Shown here one piece after another: positions 8,909-16,200 of a stretch of DNA of 36,707 nt. The stretch is from NCBI GenBank assembly GCA_003550665.1, contig PUKW01000168.1:1-36707 (forward strand). The letters run 5' to 3'. Each line of letters opens with the position of its first letter. The stretch's first letter is position 1. A program made the translations under genes and the position numbers. This DNA comes from Paracoccaceae bacterium. GTDB lineage: Bacteria > Pseudomonadota > Alphaproteobacteria > Rhodobacterales > Rhodobacteraceae. The notes under the pieces were generated by a model that saw only the letters and a program-made list of their open reading frames with translations, did no database searches and was not told the DNA's origin.

Positions 8909-9583
8909 ATGGTGCAATTCGGTTCGGCATTGGTGATCGGCGCCTCGGGCGGCATCGGCGCGGCGCTCGCAGCGGAGCTTGGCGCGCGTGGCGTGACGGT
9001 GACCGGGCTGTCGCGCAGCGCGGACGGGCTCGACGTGACCGATGCGGGATCCGTCGAGGCTTATCTCGGCGCGCTTGCGGGGCCATATGATCTGATCTTC
9101 GTGGCGACCGGTGCGCTCGAGATCGGCGGGCGGCGCCCGGAGAAAGCGCTCAGGCAGCTCGATGCCGAGGCGCTGATGGCACAGTTCGCGCTCAACGCCA
9201 TCGGCCCCGCGCTGGTGATGCGCCACGCGCCGCGGCTGATGCCGCGCGAGGGCAGGGCAGTGTTCGCGGCGCTGTCGGCGCGGGTGGGGTCGATCGGCGA
9301 TAACGGCTATGGCGGCTGGTATGGCTACCGCGCGGCGAAGGCCGCGCTCAACCAGCTCCTGCACACCGGCGCAATCGAGATCGCGCGCTCGCACCGCGAG
9401 GCCGTCGTCGCGGCCCTGCATCCCGGCACGGTGGCCACACCGCTCACGTCGAAATACGCCGGCCGCCACCCGACCGTGACGCCCGATCACGCCGCCGGGC
9501 GGCTCATCGATGTCGCCGCGTCGCTGACCCCGGCACAGACGGGCGGGTTCTTCGACTATTCCGGCGCGGAAATCCCCTGGTGA
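8909..9583 (+). CDS. Short-chain dehydrogenase/reductase (SDR)
   Basis: 224-residue single-domain oxidoreductase. The NAD(P)-binding motif GASGGIG is at 11-17. The catalytic tetrad can be read as Asn96, Ser123 (FAALSARVG), Tyr140 and Lys144 (GYRAAKAAL). Length is at the short end for classical SDRs and resembles the C-factor/CsgA-like group. The substrate cannot be deduced. The stop overlaps the photolyase start as GTGA, so the two are co-translated. A link to repair or to the photolyase chromophore is possible but only suggested by that coupling. Confidence 0.85.
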   Translation: MVQFGSALVIGASGGIGAALAAELGARGVTVTGLSRSADGLDVTDAGSVEAYLGALAGPYDLIFVATGALEIGGRRPEKALRQLDAEALMAQFALNAIGPALVMRHAPRLMPREGRAVFAALSARVGSIGDNGYGGWYGYRAAKAALNQLLHTGAIEIARSHREAVVAALHPGTVATPLTSKYAGRHPTVTPDHAAGRLIDVAASLTPAQTGGFFDYSGAEIPW

Positions 9584-11112
9584 GCGCGCCGCGGCTGGTG
9601 CTCGTGCTCGGCGATCAGCTCAGCGAGGAGATCGCTGCGCTGAAGGCGGCCGATCCGGCGCGCGACGTGGTGGTGATGGCGGAGGTGGCCGACGAGGCAA
9701 CCTATGCCCCGCATCATCCCAAGAAGATCGCCTTTGTCCTTGCCGCGATGCGCAAATTCGCCGCGCGGCTCGCGCAGCAGGGCTGGACGGTAGCCTACAC
9801 GCTGCTCGACGATCCCGGCAATTCCGGCTCGATCCCGGGCGAATTGATGCGCCGGGCCGAGGCGTATGGCGCGGGCGAGGTCATCGCGACGACGCCGGGG
9901 GAGTGGCGGCTGATCGGGCTTCTCGACGCGCTGCCGCTCACGGTGCGGCAACTGCCCGATGACCGGTTCCTGTGCTCGAATGCGCATTTCGCGCAATGGG
10001 CCGAGGGGCGCAAGACACGCCGGATGGAGCATTTCTACCGCGTGATGCGCCGCGAAAGCGGGATCCTGATGGATGGCGACGCGCCTGAGGGCGGCAAGTG
10101 GAATTTCGATCACGACAACCGCAAGCCCGCCTCCGACGACCTTCTGCGGGCGGGGCCGCTGCGCCACGCGCCTGACGCGACGACCCGCGCGGTGCTCGAC
10201 CTCGTCGCCGAGCGGTTCGGGGATCATTTCGGCAGCCTCGACGATTTCTGGTTCGCCACCGACCGCGACGGGGCGCGCGCCGCGCTCGATCATTTCATTG
10301 CGCATGGCCTGACCGAATTCGGCGCCTACCAGGACGCGATGCTGCGATCGGACGGGTTTCTCAACCATGCCGTCATCGGGCTTTACCTCAATGCGGGTCT
10401 GCTTGGGCCGCGCGAGGTCTGCGACGCGGCCGAGGCGGCGTACCGCGCCGGGCGCGCACCCATCAACTCGGCCGAGGGCTTCATCCGCCAGATCCTGGGA
10501 TGGCGCGAATTCATGCGCGGGACCTATTTCCTGGAGGGGCCGGGCTACATGGCGCGTAACGAGCTTGGCCATGACGGCGCGCTGCCGGCGCTCTACTGGG
10601 GCGCGCCGACGCACATGAACTGCCTGTCGGATGTCGTCGAGCAGACCCGGCGCGAGGCCTATGCCCATCACATCCAGCGGCTGATGGTGACGGGCAATTT
10701 CGCGCTGCTCGCGGGCGTGGACCCGGCCGCGGTGCATGAATGGTATCTCGCCGTTTATGCCGATGCCTATGAATGGGTCGAGGCGCCCAACGTGATCGGT
10801 ATGTCGCAATTCGCCGACGGTGGCGCGGTGGGCTCGAAACCGTATGTCTCGTCAGGGGCTTACATCGACAGGATGTCGGACTACTGCAAGTCCTGCGCCT
10901 ACCGGGTCCGCGACAAGAAGGGGCCGCGGGCCTGCCCGTTCAACCTGCTCTACTGGCATTTTCTCGACCGCCACCGCGACCGTTTCGCGGCCAATCCGCG
11001 CATGGCGCAGATCTATCGCAACTGGGACCGGATGGACCCGGCGAAGCGCGAGACTGTCCTGACCGAAGCGGGCGCGCTCCTCGCGCGCCTCGCAAAGGGC
11101 GAGACCGTCTGA
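9580..11112 (+). CDS. Iron-sulfur (6-4) photolyase / PhrB-type cryptochrome
   Basis: 510-residue member of the FeS-BCP branch of the photolyase family, which uses FAD and blue light to repair (6-4) photoproducts and, in characterised members, carries a 6,7-dimethyl-8-ribityllumazine antenna. The N-terminal half starts LVLVLGDQLS, typical of this branch. The C-terminal half has GFIRQILGWREFMRG (FAD-binding region) and four cysteines at 348, 436, 439 and 452 (MNCLS, DYCKSC, RACPF). These correspond in spacing to the [4Fe-4S] ligands of Agrobacterium PhrB. Translation starts at GTG within the SDR stop codon region. It converges with the MORN gene only six bases downstream. Confidence 0.92.
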   Translation: MSAPRLVLVLGDQLSEEIAALKAADPARDVVVMAEVADEATYAPHHPKKIAFVLAAMRKFAARLAQQGWTVAYTLLDDPGNSGSIPGELMRRAEAYGAGEVIATTPGEWRLIGLLDALPLTVRQLPDDRFLCSNAHFAQWAEGRKTRRMEHFYRVMRRESGILMDGDAPEGGKWNFDHDNRKPASDDLLRAGPLRHAPDATTRAVLDLVAERFGDHFGSLDDFWFATDRDGARAALDHFIAHGLTEFGAYQDAMLRSDGFLNHAVIGLYLNAGLLGPREVCDAAEAAYRAGRAPINSAEGFIRQILGWREFMRGTYFLEGPGYMARNELGHDGALPALYWGAPTHMNCLSDVVEQTRREAYAHHIQRLMVTGNFALLAGVDPAAVHEWYLAVYADAYEWVEAPNVIGMSQFADGGAVGSKPYVSSGAYIDRMSDYCKSCAYRVRDKKGPRACPFNLLYWHFLDRHRDRFAANPRMAQIYRNWDRMDPAKRETVLTEAGALLARLAKGETV

Positions 11113-11118
11113 GCCAGC

Positions 11119-12597
11119 TTACTCGTCCGTGTCGGGGCCGTCGGGGTCCTCGGGCGTTTCCGGGGCCTCGGGGGCCTCGGCGTCGTCGAGGGCGCCGTCC
11201 TCCCAGATCCCGGTCTCCTCGGTGCCGTCGGCAAAGCGCAGTGTTCCGAAACCGTGGCGCTCGCCGTCGCGAAAGCTGCCCTCATAGACATCGCCGCCCG
11301 GATAGGTGGCCACGCCCTGGCCGTGCATCTCGCCGTCGCGCCACTCGCCCTCGTATCTAAAGCCCTGCGGCGTCGCGAGCGTGCCTTCGCCCTCGCGCAC
11401 ACCCTCGAAGAAAGAGCCCTCGTATGTGGTGCCGTCTTCGAAGACGGCCACGCCCTCGCCGTGGCGCTCGCCGGCGCGCCAGCCGCCCTCATAGGTGCTG
11501 CCGTCGGGATAGCTCATCGCCCCGGAGCCATGTGCGCGGCCATCGGCGAAATCGCCCTCATAGACGATGCCGTCTTCGTATTCGGCGCGCCCCGCGCCCT
11601 CGATGATGCCGTCGACCCACTCGCCGTCGTAGCTGCTGCGATCGGCATAGGTGATGGCGCCCTCGCCATGCGCGCGCCCGTCGCGAAAGCCGCCCTCGTA
11701 GACGGCCCCGTCCGGGTAGGTCGCGCGGCCCTCGCCCTCCATGCGCCCCTCGGTCCACTCGCCGACATACTCGAAGCCGTCCTCGCGGTGGTATTCGCCG
11801 TGCCCATGGCGCGTGTCGTCGGCGAATTCGCCCTCATAGACCGAGCCATCGGCATAATCGACGCGCCCGGTGCCGCTGCGCTCGCCATCGGCGAAGCCGC
11901 CTTCGTAGACATCGCCGTCGGGGTCCTCAAGGCGCCCTTCGCCGTGGATGCGCCCCTCGGACCAGTCGCCCTCATACACCAGCCCATCCGCGCCGGTGAG
12001 CCGGCCGGTGCCGTGCGGGCGCCCATCCGCGACGCTGCCCTCGAACACGGCGTCGTCGGGGTAGGTGATGGTCGCCTCGCCCTCTTTCACGCCCTCGACC
12101 CAGCCGCCCTCGTAGCGATAGCCGTCCGGACGTTCCAGAACCCCCTCGCCATGCGGCTTGCCGTCCTCGAAGCTGCCCTCGAAGCGCACATCGTCGGCAT
12201 AGAGCTGCACGCCCTCGCCGGTCATCCGGCCCTCGACCCAGTCGCCCTCATAGGTGCTGCCATCGGTAAAGGTGATGCGGCCGGTGCCGTGGGGACGGCC
12301 CTCGACGAATTCGCCCTCGTAGACTTCGCCATCGGGATAGGTCGCGCGGCCTTCGCCGGTGATCTCGCCATCGCGCCATTCGCCGGTGTATTCGAAGCCG
12401 TTGGGCAGGGTGTAGGTGCCCTCGCCGTGCTGGACGCCGTCGCGGAACGTGCCCTCATAGACGCCGCCATCATCGTATTGACGGGTGACGACCTCGTCAT
12501 CGGCGCTCACCCCCGGCGCCAGTGCGAACCCCGCCAGCGCCAGAGCGACGAGCGCCGTGCCGCGCCGGAGCCTGCGCTTGTCCATGCCTGCCACCAT
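11119..12597 (-). CDS. Exported MORN-repeat protein
   Basis: 492-residue protein with a basic start (MDKRRLRRG), a hydrophobic segment and APGVSA, which reads as a cleavable signal peptide ending near residue 32. Residues 47-460 are 18 uninterrupted 23-residue MORN repeats of the type YEGxF/W..G..HGEG, with a partial nineteenth (ETGIWEDG). The tail is very acidic and Pro-rich (EAPEAPETPEDPDG). MORN repeats form extended beta-hairpin arrays that bind lipids or proteins; no catalytic domain is present. ATG 12597 is preceded by GGGGGAAC; a second ATG at 12585 is also possible and would give a more standard signal peptide. Function is unknown; a periplasmic or outer-surface scaffold is an inference. 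Confidence 0.85.
   Translation of the reverse strand: MVAGMDKRRLRRGTALVALALAGFALAPGVSADDEVVTRQYDDGGVYEGTFRDGVQHGEGTYTLPNGFEYTGEWRDGEITGEGRATYPDGEVYEGEFVEGRPHGTGRITFTDGSTYEGDWVEGRMTGEGVQLYADDVRFEGSFEDGKPHGEGVLERPDGYRYEGGWVEGVKEGEATITYPDDAVFEGSVADGRPHGTGRLTGADGLVYEGDWSEGRIHGEGRLEDPDGDVYEGGFADGERSGTGRVDYADGSVYEGEFADDTRHGHGEYHREDGFEYVGEWTEGRMEGEGRATYPDGAVYEGGFRDGRAHGEGAITYADRSSYDGEWVDGIIEGAGRAEYEDGIVYEGDFADGRAHGSGAMSYPDGSTYEGGWRAGERHGEGVAVFEDGTTYEGSFFEGVREGEGTLATPQGFRYEGEWRDGEMHGQGVATYPGGDVYEGSFRDGERHGFGTLRFADGTEETGIWEDGALDDAEAPEAPETPEDPDGPDTDE
11218..12459 (-). repeat. 18 tandem 69-bp units encoding MORN repeats
   Basis: All 18 units are exactly 23 codons long with no insertion or deletion. The aromatic residue after YEGx alternates Phe and Trp along most of the array (units 1-6 read F,W,F,W,F,W; units 11-18 read W,F,W,F,W,F,W,F). 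The real period is therefore often 46 residues (138 bp). The alternation slips between units 9 and 10, both Phe; unit 7 has Val. Confidence 0.9.
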
Positions 12598-12617
12598 GTT
12601 CCCCCAGTGTCGCCGTC

Positions 12618-12643
12618 GCGCCTGCGCCGCGCGCGGCAGGCGC
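12618..12643. other. Hairpin in the divergent MORN/nadE intergenic region
   Basis: GCGCCTGC at 12618-12625 is the exact reverse complement of GCAGGCGC at 12636-12643, with a GC-only 10-base loop. It sits 20 bases upstream of the MORN start and 100 bases before nadE. It may be a transcript structure or chance in GC-rich DNA. No T tract adjoins it and I assign no function. Confidence 0.3.
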
Positions 12644-12743
12644 CGCGAGGGTATGCGAGCCCCCCGCGGCTGACAAGAGTTTCGCCCCCGGCACTTTTCC
12701 TCGCCCGGCAGTCTGCTAAGACGTGGCGCAAATGAGGGCGCGC

Positions 12744-14402
12744 ATGGCACGACATTTCCGACTGACCCTGGCACAGCTCAACCCGACCGTGGGCGCCATC
12801 GACGCCAATGCCGCCCGCGCCCGCGAGGCCTGGGCCGCGGCGCGCGCGGCGGGGGCCGACATGCTCGCGCTGCCGGAGATGTTCGTGACCGGCTACCAGA
12901 CGCAGGACCTGGTGACCAAGCCCGCCTTCGCCGAGCATGCGATGCGCGCCATTGCCGATCTCGCCGCCGATTGCGCCGACGGCCCCGCGATCGGAATCGG
13001 CGGACCGCTGCGCGCGGATGGGCACCTCTACAATGCCTGGCACGTTCTTTCGGGCGGGCAGGTGCATGTGGTGCTGCGCAAGCACAAGCTGCCCAACGAC
13101 TCGGTGTTCGACGAGTGCCGGCTCTATACGTCCGGCGACATCAGCGGCCCCTACGGCATCGGCGCCGCGCGCATCGGAACGCCGATCTGCGAGGATGCCT
13201 GGAGCGAGGACGTGCCCGAGGCGCAGGCCGAGTCGGGCGCGGAGATGCTCGTGGTGCCCAATGGCTCGCCCTATTCGCGCGGCCGCCATGACACGCGCAT
13301 GGGCCACATGGTCGCGCGGGTCGTCGAGACGGAGCTGCCGCTCGTCTATCTCAACATGGTCGGCGGCCAGGATGACCAGGTCTTCGACGGGGCGAGCTTC
13401 GTGCTCAATCCGGGCGGCCAGCTCGCGGTGCAGCTGCCGCCCTTCGACGAGGCGATCGCGCATGTCGATTTCGCCGATGACGGCGATGGCTGGCGCGCGC
13501 AGCAAGGCGAACGCGCCAGCCTCGGCGACGCGATCGAGCTCGATTACCGCGCCATGGTCGAAGGCACGCGCGACTATGTGCGCAAGTCGGGTTTCTCGAA
13601 GGTGCTGCTGGGGCTGTCGGGCGGCGTGGACAGCGCGATCGTGGCGGCGATCGCGGCGGATGCGCTGGGTCCGGAAAACGTGCGCTGCGTTCTGCTGCCG
13701 TCCGAATTCACCAGCCGCGAGTCGCTCGAGGACGCGGCCGAGGTGGCATCGCGGCTCGGCTGCCGGCTCGACGAGCTGCCCATCGACAGCGCGCGCGCCG
13801 CGGTGACCGACACGCTCGCGCCGCTCTTTGCCGGGCGCGACGCCGATGTCACCGAGGAGAACCTGCAATCGCGGCTGCGCGGGCTGATGCTGATGGCGCT
13901 GTCGAACAAGTTTGGCGAGATGCTGCTGACCACCGGCAACAAGTCCGAGATCGCCGTCGGCTACGCCACGATCTATGGCGACATGAATGGCGGCTACAAC
14001 CCGATCAAGGATCTCTACAAGACGCGCGTCTTCGCCACCTGCCGCTGGCGCAACGGGGCGCATCGCCCCTGGATGGCGGCCCCGGCGGGCGAGGTGATCG
14101 CGCACCGCGTCATCGCCAAGCCCCCCTCCGCCGAGCTCGCCGCCGGGCAGCGCGACGAGGACAGCCTGCCGCCCTATGATGTGCTCGATGCGATCCTCGA
14201 AGGGCTCGTGGAGCGCGATGCCTCCGTCGCGGAGCTCGTCGCCGAGGGGCACCCGCGCGAGACCGTCAAGGCGGTGGAGCGGCTGCTCTACGTCTCGGAA
14301 TGGAAGCGGTTCCAGTCCGCGCCGGGCACGCGGCTGACGCGCCGCGCCTTCTGGCTCGACCGGCGGTATCCGATGGTCAATCGCTGGCGCGACGGGAGCT
14401 GA
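12744..14402 (+). CDS. nadE: Glutamine-dependent NAD+ synthetase
   Basis: 552-residue two-domain enzyme that amidates nicotinic acid adenine dinucleotide to NAD+, the last step of NAD synthesis. The N-terminal nitrilase-like glutaminase domain supplies ammonia; its Glu-Lys-Cys triad reads as Glu45 (LALPEMF), Lys115 (RKHKLPN) and Cys149 (GTPICED). The C-terminal synthetase domain has the PP-loop SGGVDS at 292-297 and TTGNKSEIAVGYATIYGDM further on. ATG 12744 is preferred over a GTG at 12723 and an ATG at 12732 because GAGGG lies six bases before it and the N-terminus then matches the family. Divergent from the MORN gene. Confidence 0.96.
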   Translation: MARHFRLTLAQLNPTVGAIDANAARAREAWAAARAAGADMLALPEMFVTGYQTQDLVTKPAFAEHAMRAIADLAADCADGPAIGIGGPLRADGHLYNAWHVLSGGQVHVVLRKHKLPNDSVFDECRLYTSGDISGPYGIGAARIGTPICEDAWSEDVPEAQAESGAEMLVVPNGSPYSRGRHDTRMGHMVARVVETELPLVYLNMVGGQDDQVFDGASFVLNPGGQLAVQLPPFDEAIAHVDFADDGDGWRAQQGERASLGDAIELDYRAMVEGTRDYVRKSGFSKVLLGLSGGVDSAIVAAIAADALGPENVRCVLLPSEFTSRESLEDAAEVASRLGCRLDELPIDSARAAVTDTLAPLFAGRDADVTEENLQSRLRGLMLMALSNKFGEMLLTTGNKSEIAVGYATIYGDMNGGYNPIKDLYKTRVFATCRWRNGAHRPWMAAPAGEVIAHRVIAKPPSAELAAGQRDEDSLPPYDVLDAILEGLVERDASVAELVAEGHPRETVKAVERLLYVSEWKRFQSAPGTRLTRRAFWLDRRYPMVNRWRDGS

Positions 14403-14437
14403 GAGCCGCCGCGCCGGGGGCGGATGCGGATTTATCC

Positions 14438-14466
14438 TTTTCAGCCGGGCCGGGCGCCTTTATATA
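14438..14466 (+). promoter_or_regulatory. Candidate sigma-70-type promoter for trcR
   Basis: TTTTCA (14438-14443) and TATATA (14461-14466) are separated by 17 bases. This would start transcription near 14474, giving a leader of about 78 bases before the trcR ATG. It is the only AT-rich pair in the nadE-trcR gap. Confidence 0.5.
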
Positions 14467-14551
14467 CGCTCCAACCCCCGAAAGCGTCGCGACGCGGGCC
14501 CGCCCGCAGCCGTTTTTCCGGCCGGCGACCCCATTGGACTGGAGACCGACG

Positions 14552-15331
14552 ATGACGAACCCGCCGCTGATGCCCAAGGCCACCGCCGTCTGGCTCGTGG
14601 ACAACACCACGCTGAGCTTTCGCCAGATCGCCGATTTCTGTGGCTTGCACGAGCTTGAGGTGCAGGGCATCGCGGACGGGGATGTCGCGACCGGCGTGAA
14701 GGGCTTCGACCCGGTCGCCAACAATCAGCTCGACCCGATCGAGATCGACAAGGGGCAGGCCGATCCCGCCTACCGGCTCCGGCTGAAATACAACCCCGCC
14801 GCGGCGGGCGAGGAAAAGCGCCGGGGGCCGCGCTACACGCCGCTGTCGAAGCGCCAGGACCGGCCGGCGGCGATCCTCTGGCTGGTCAAGTTCCACCCGG
14901 AGCTGAGCGATGCGCAGATCGGCCGGCTGGTGGGCACGACGAAGCCGACGATCCAGTCGATCCGCGAGCGCACGCACTGGAACATCAACAACATCCAGCC
15001 GATTGATCCCGTCGCGCTCGGCCTGTGCAAGCAGAGCGAACTTGACACCGCCGTGCTCAAGGCCTCCAAGCGCAAGGAAGATGCCGGCGAGGTGATGAGC
15101 GATGACGAGCGGCGCAAGCTGGTCTCGACCGAGCAGTCGCTCGGCATGGAGGACGAGCCGCGCATCCCGACCTCGATCGCCGGCCTCGAGAACTTCTCGC
15201 TCAGCGAGCGCGAGGAAGAACCCGAAGAAGAAACCGCGGCGGCCGACTACAGCGATGCCGAGAGTTTCTTCAACCTGCCCGACCCGAACGACGAGGAGGA
15301 GGATGCCGGCGACGATACGTCGCGCGGCTGA
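14552..15331 (+). CDS. trcR: Cell-cycle transcriptional regulator TrcR (DUF1013)
   Basis: 259-residue cytosolic DNA-associated protein. The N-terminal half has the DUF1013 pattern: PKATAVWLVDNTTLSFRQIA, then FCGLHELEVQGIADG, FDPVANNQLDP, and RRGPRYTPLSKRQDRPAAI. A helix-turn-helix-like stretch follows (LSDAQIGRLVGTTKPTIQSI). The last 60 residues are strongly acidic. In Caulobacter and relatives this conserved alphaproteobacterial protein is annotated as a cell-cycle transcription regulator acting in the CtrA/GcrA network; its precise targets here are unknown. The ATG at 14552 follows GGAG by nine bases. The luxR-luxI pair lies directly downstream. Confidence 0.85.
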   Translation: MTNPPLMPKATAVWLVDNTTLSFRQIADFCGLHELEVQGIADGDVATGVKGFDPVANNQLDPIEIDKGQADPAYRLRLKYNPAAAGEEKRRGPRYTPLSKRQDRPAAILWLVKFHPELSDAQIGRLVGTTKPTIQSIRERTHWNINNIQPIDPVALGLCKQSELDTAVLKASKRKEDAGEVMSDDERRKLVSTEQSLGMEDEPRIPTSIAGLENFSLSEREEEPEEETAAADYSDAESFFNLPDPNDEEEDAGDDTSRG

Positions 15332-15354
15332 CCGCCTCCCGGCACGGGCGGCAT

Positions 15355-15380
15355 CGTCGCGCGTCTGCGCGCCGGCGACG
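15355..15380 (+). terminator. Possible terminator hairpin after trcR
   Basis: CGTCGC at 15355-15360 pairs with GCGACG at 15375-15380, with an inner GCG/CGC pairing and a short asymmetric bulge. It begins 24 bases after the trcR stop. Only TT follows, so termination strength is uncertain. It would insulate the lux genes from trcR. Confidence 0.35.
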
Positions 15381-15444
15381 TTCCGCTGACCGCACACCCT
15401 TGGACGAACAATCCCGCGCCGCGGTGCCGCGAAGCTTGCACAGC

Positions 15445-15460
15445 TTAACGCGACGTTTAC
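15445..15460 (+). promoter_or_regulatory. CtrA-type binding site upstream of luxR
   Basis: TTAACGCGACGTTTAC matches the alphaproteobacterial CtrA consensus TTAA-N7-TTAAC at eight of nine defined positions. It lies 70 bases before the luxR ATG. Two further TTAA boxes (15494-15497 and 15508-15511) and one at 15462-15465 lie in the next 50 bases, unusual in DNA this GC-rich. CtrA control of quorum-sensing genes, and the reverse, is known in roseobacters; binding here is inferred. Confidence 0.4.
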
Positions 15461-15492
15461 CTTAATGCGTGTTGTGCGGCTCTTTACCTCTG

Positions 15493-15512
15493 GTTAAGGT
15501 TGACTGATTAAC
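15493..15512. promoter_or_regulatory. 20-bp inverted repeat before luxR (candidate lux-box-like operator)
   Basis: GTTAAGGTTGACTGATTAAC has perfect 5-base ends (GTTAA/TTAAC) around a 10-base spacer, ending 17 bases before the luxR ATG. The overall length equals that of a lux box, but the half-sites are not the classical CTG/CAG type. It overlaps a possible -10 element (TAAGGT, 17 bases after TTGTGC), where a regulator could act as repressor. Confidence 0.4.
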
Positions 15513-15529
15513 TGGATGAAACATGAAAA

Positions 15530-16141
15530 ATGATGGCAATCGAAGACATAGACAGGGAGCTTGAAGGGCTCGCGGAACTGGCGCCAAGCGGCTATTCGCT
15601 CGGCCTGCATATTCGATTTGCCGCGCCGCTGATGGTGTTTCAGACCTATCCGCCGGCTTGGACCGACATTTATACCTCGAACGCTTATGCTCTGCGCGAT
15701 CCCATGGTGGCGTGGGGGTTTTCGATGACTGGCGCCTGCCGTTGGAGCGAGATCGAGGTGCCCGATCCCTTCAAGGTGATGGAACAAGCGGCCGAGCACG
15801 GCCTGTGCTACGGCGTGGCCGTGGCTTGCGGGCCGCTCAGCTCGCGAACGATTGCCGGCGGGGCGCGCGCCGACCGCGAGTTCCTAGACACGGAAATCGC
15901 CGAGATCGAGGCGCATGTGCGGCGGCTGCACGATCTCACGGAGCCCCCCGAAAGCCTGACAACGGCTCAAGTCGAAGCCCTGCGCCTTATTGCGGCGGGA
16001 GATCGTCACGCGGCCGCAGCCGCGAAACTCAGCATATCCGAAAGCGCGCTCAAGGCGCGGCTGATGTCGGCGCGGCAGCGACTGTTCGCGCGCACGACAG
16101 CCGAAGCCATCCAGCGTGCGAAGGATTGTCGGCTGCTCTGA
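15530..16141 (+). CDS. LuxR-family quorum-sensing transcriptional regulator
   Basis: 203-residue regulator, shorter than the usual 230-250. The N-terminal autoinducer-binding domain keeps the ligand-pocket residues: Trp and Tyr in PAWTDIYTS, Asp-Pro in LRDPMV, Trp in CRWSEI and Gly in HGLCYGVAVACG. The C-terminal helix-turn-helix is LTTAQVEALRLIAAG followed by AAKLSISESALKARL. It departs from the LuxR consensus: the usually invariant Glu of the TxxE element is Gln, and several helix positions are Ala. The partner synthase luxI follows 59 bases downstream. Two adjacent ATGs (15530, 15533) are possible starts, neither with a good Shine-Dalgarno. It very likely responds to the acyl-homoserine lactone made by its neighbour. 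Confidence 0.88.
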   Translation: MMAIEDIDRELEGLAELAPSGYSLGLHIRFAAPLMVFQTYPPAWTDIYTSNAYALRDPMVAWGFSMTGACRWSEIEVPDPFKVMEQAAEHGLCYGVAVACGPLSSRTIAGGARADREFLDTEIAEIEAHVRRLHDLTEPPESLTTAQVEALRLIAAGDRHAAAAAKLSISESALKARLMSARQRLFARTTAEAIQRAKDCRLL

Positions 16142-16163
16142 GCGTCACGTCTCCTCCGGCGCA

Positions 16164-16184
16164 GGGTCTGAAGTTTTTCAACCC
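16164..16184. promoter_or_regulatory. Imperfect inverted repeat between luxR and luxI
   Basis: The 21-base stretch starts GGGTCTGAA and ends TTTCAACCC, which pair with one bulge around a T-rich centre. It lies 16 bases upstream of the luxI ATG, just before its ribosome binding site AAGGAGA. It could be an operator for LuxR or an RNA hairpin tuning luxI translation. Confidence 0.35.
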
Positions 16185-16200
16185 AGCAAGGAGACCCACC

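Noticed and set aside
9556-10809. 417-codon minus-strand frame opposite the photolyase gene, and 12507-14252 opposite nadE
   Set aside because: Shadows of strongly supported genes; no family pattern in the translations.
11218-12459. Regular repeats considered as a CRISPR array
   Set aside because: The units are contiguous, protein-coding and without unique spacers; they encode MORN repeats.
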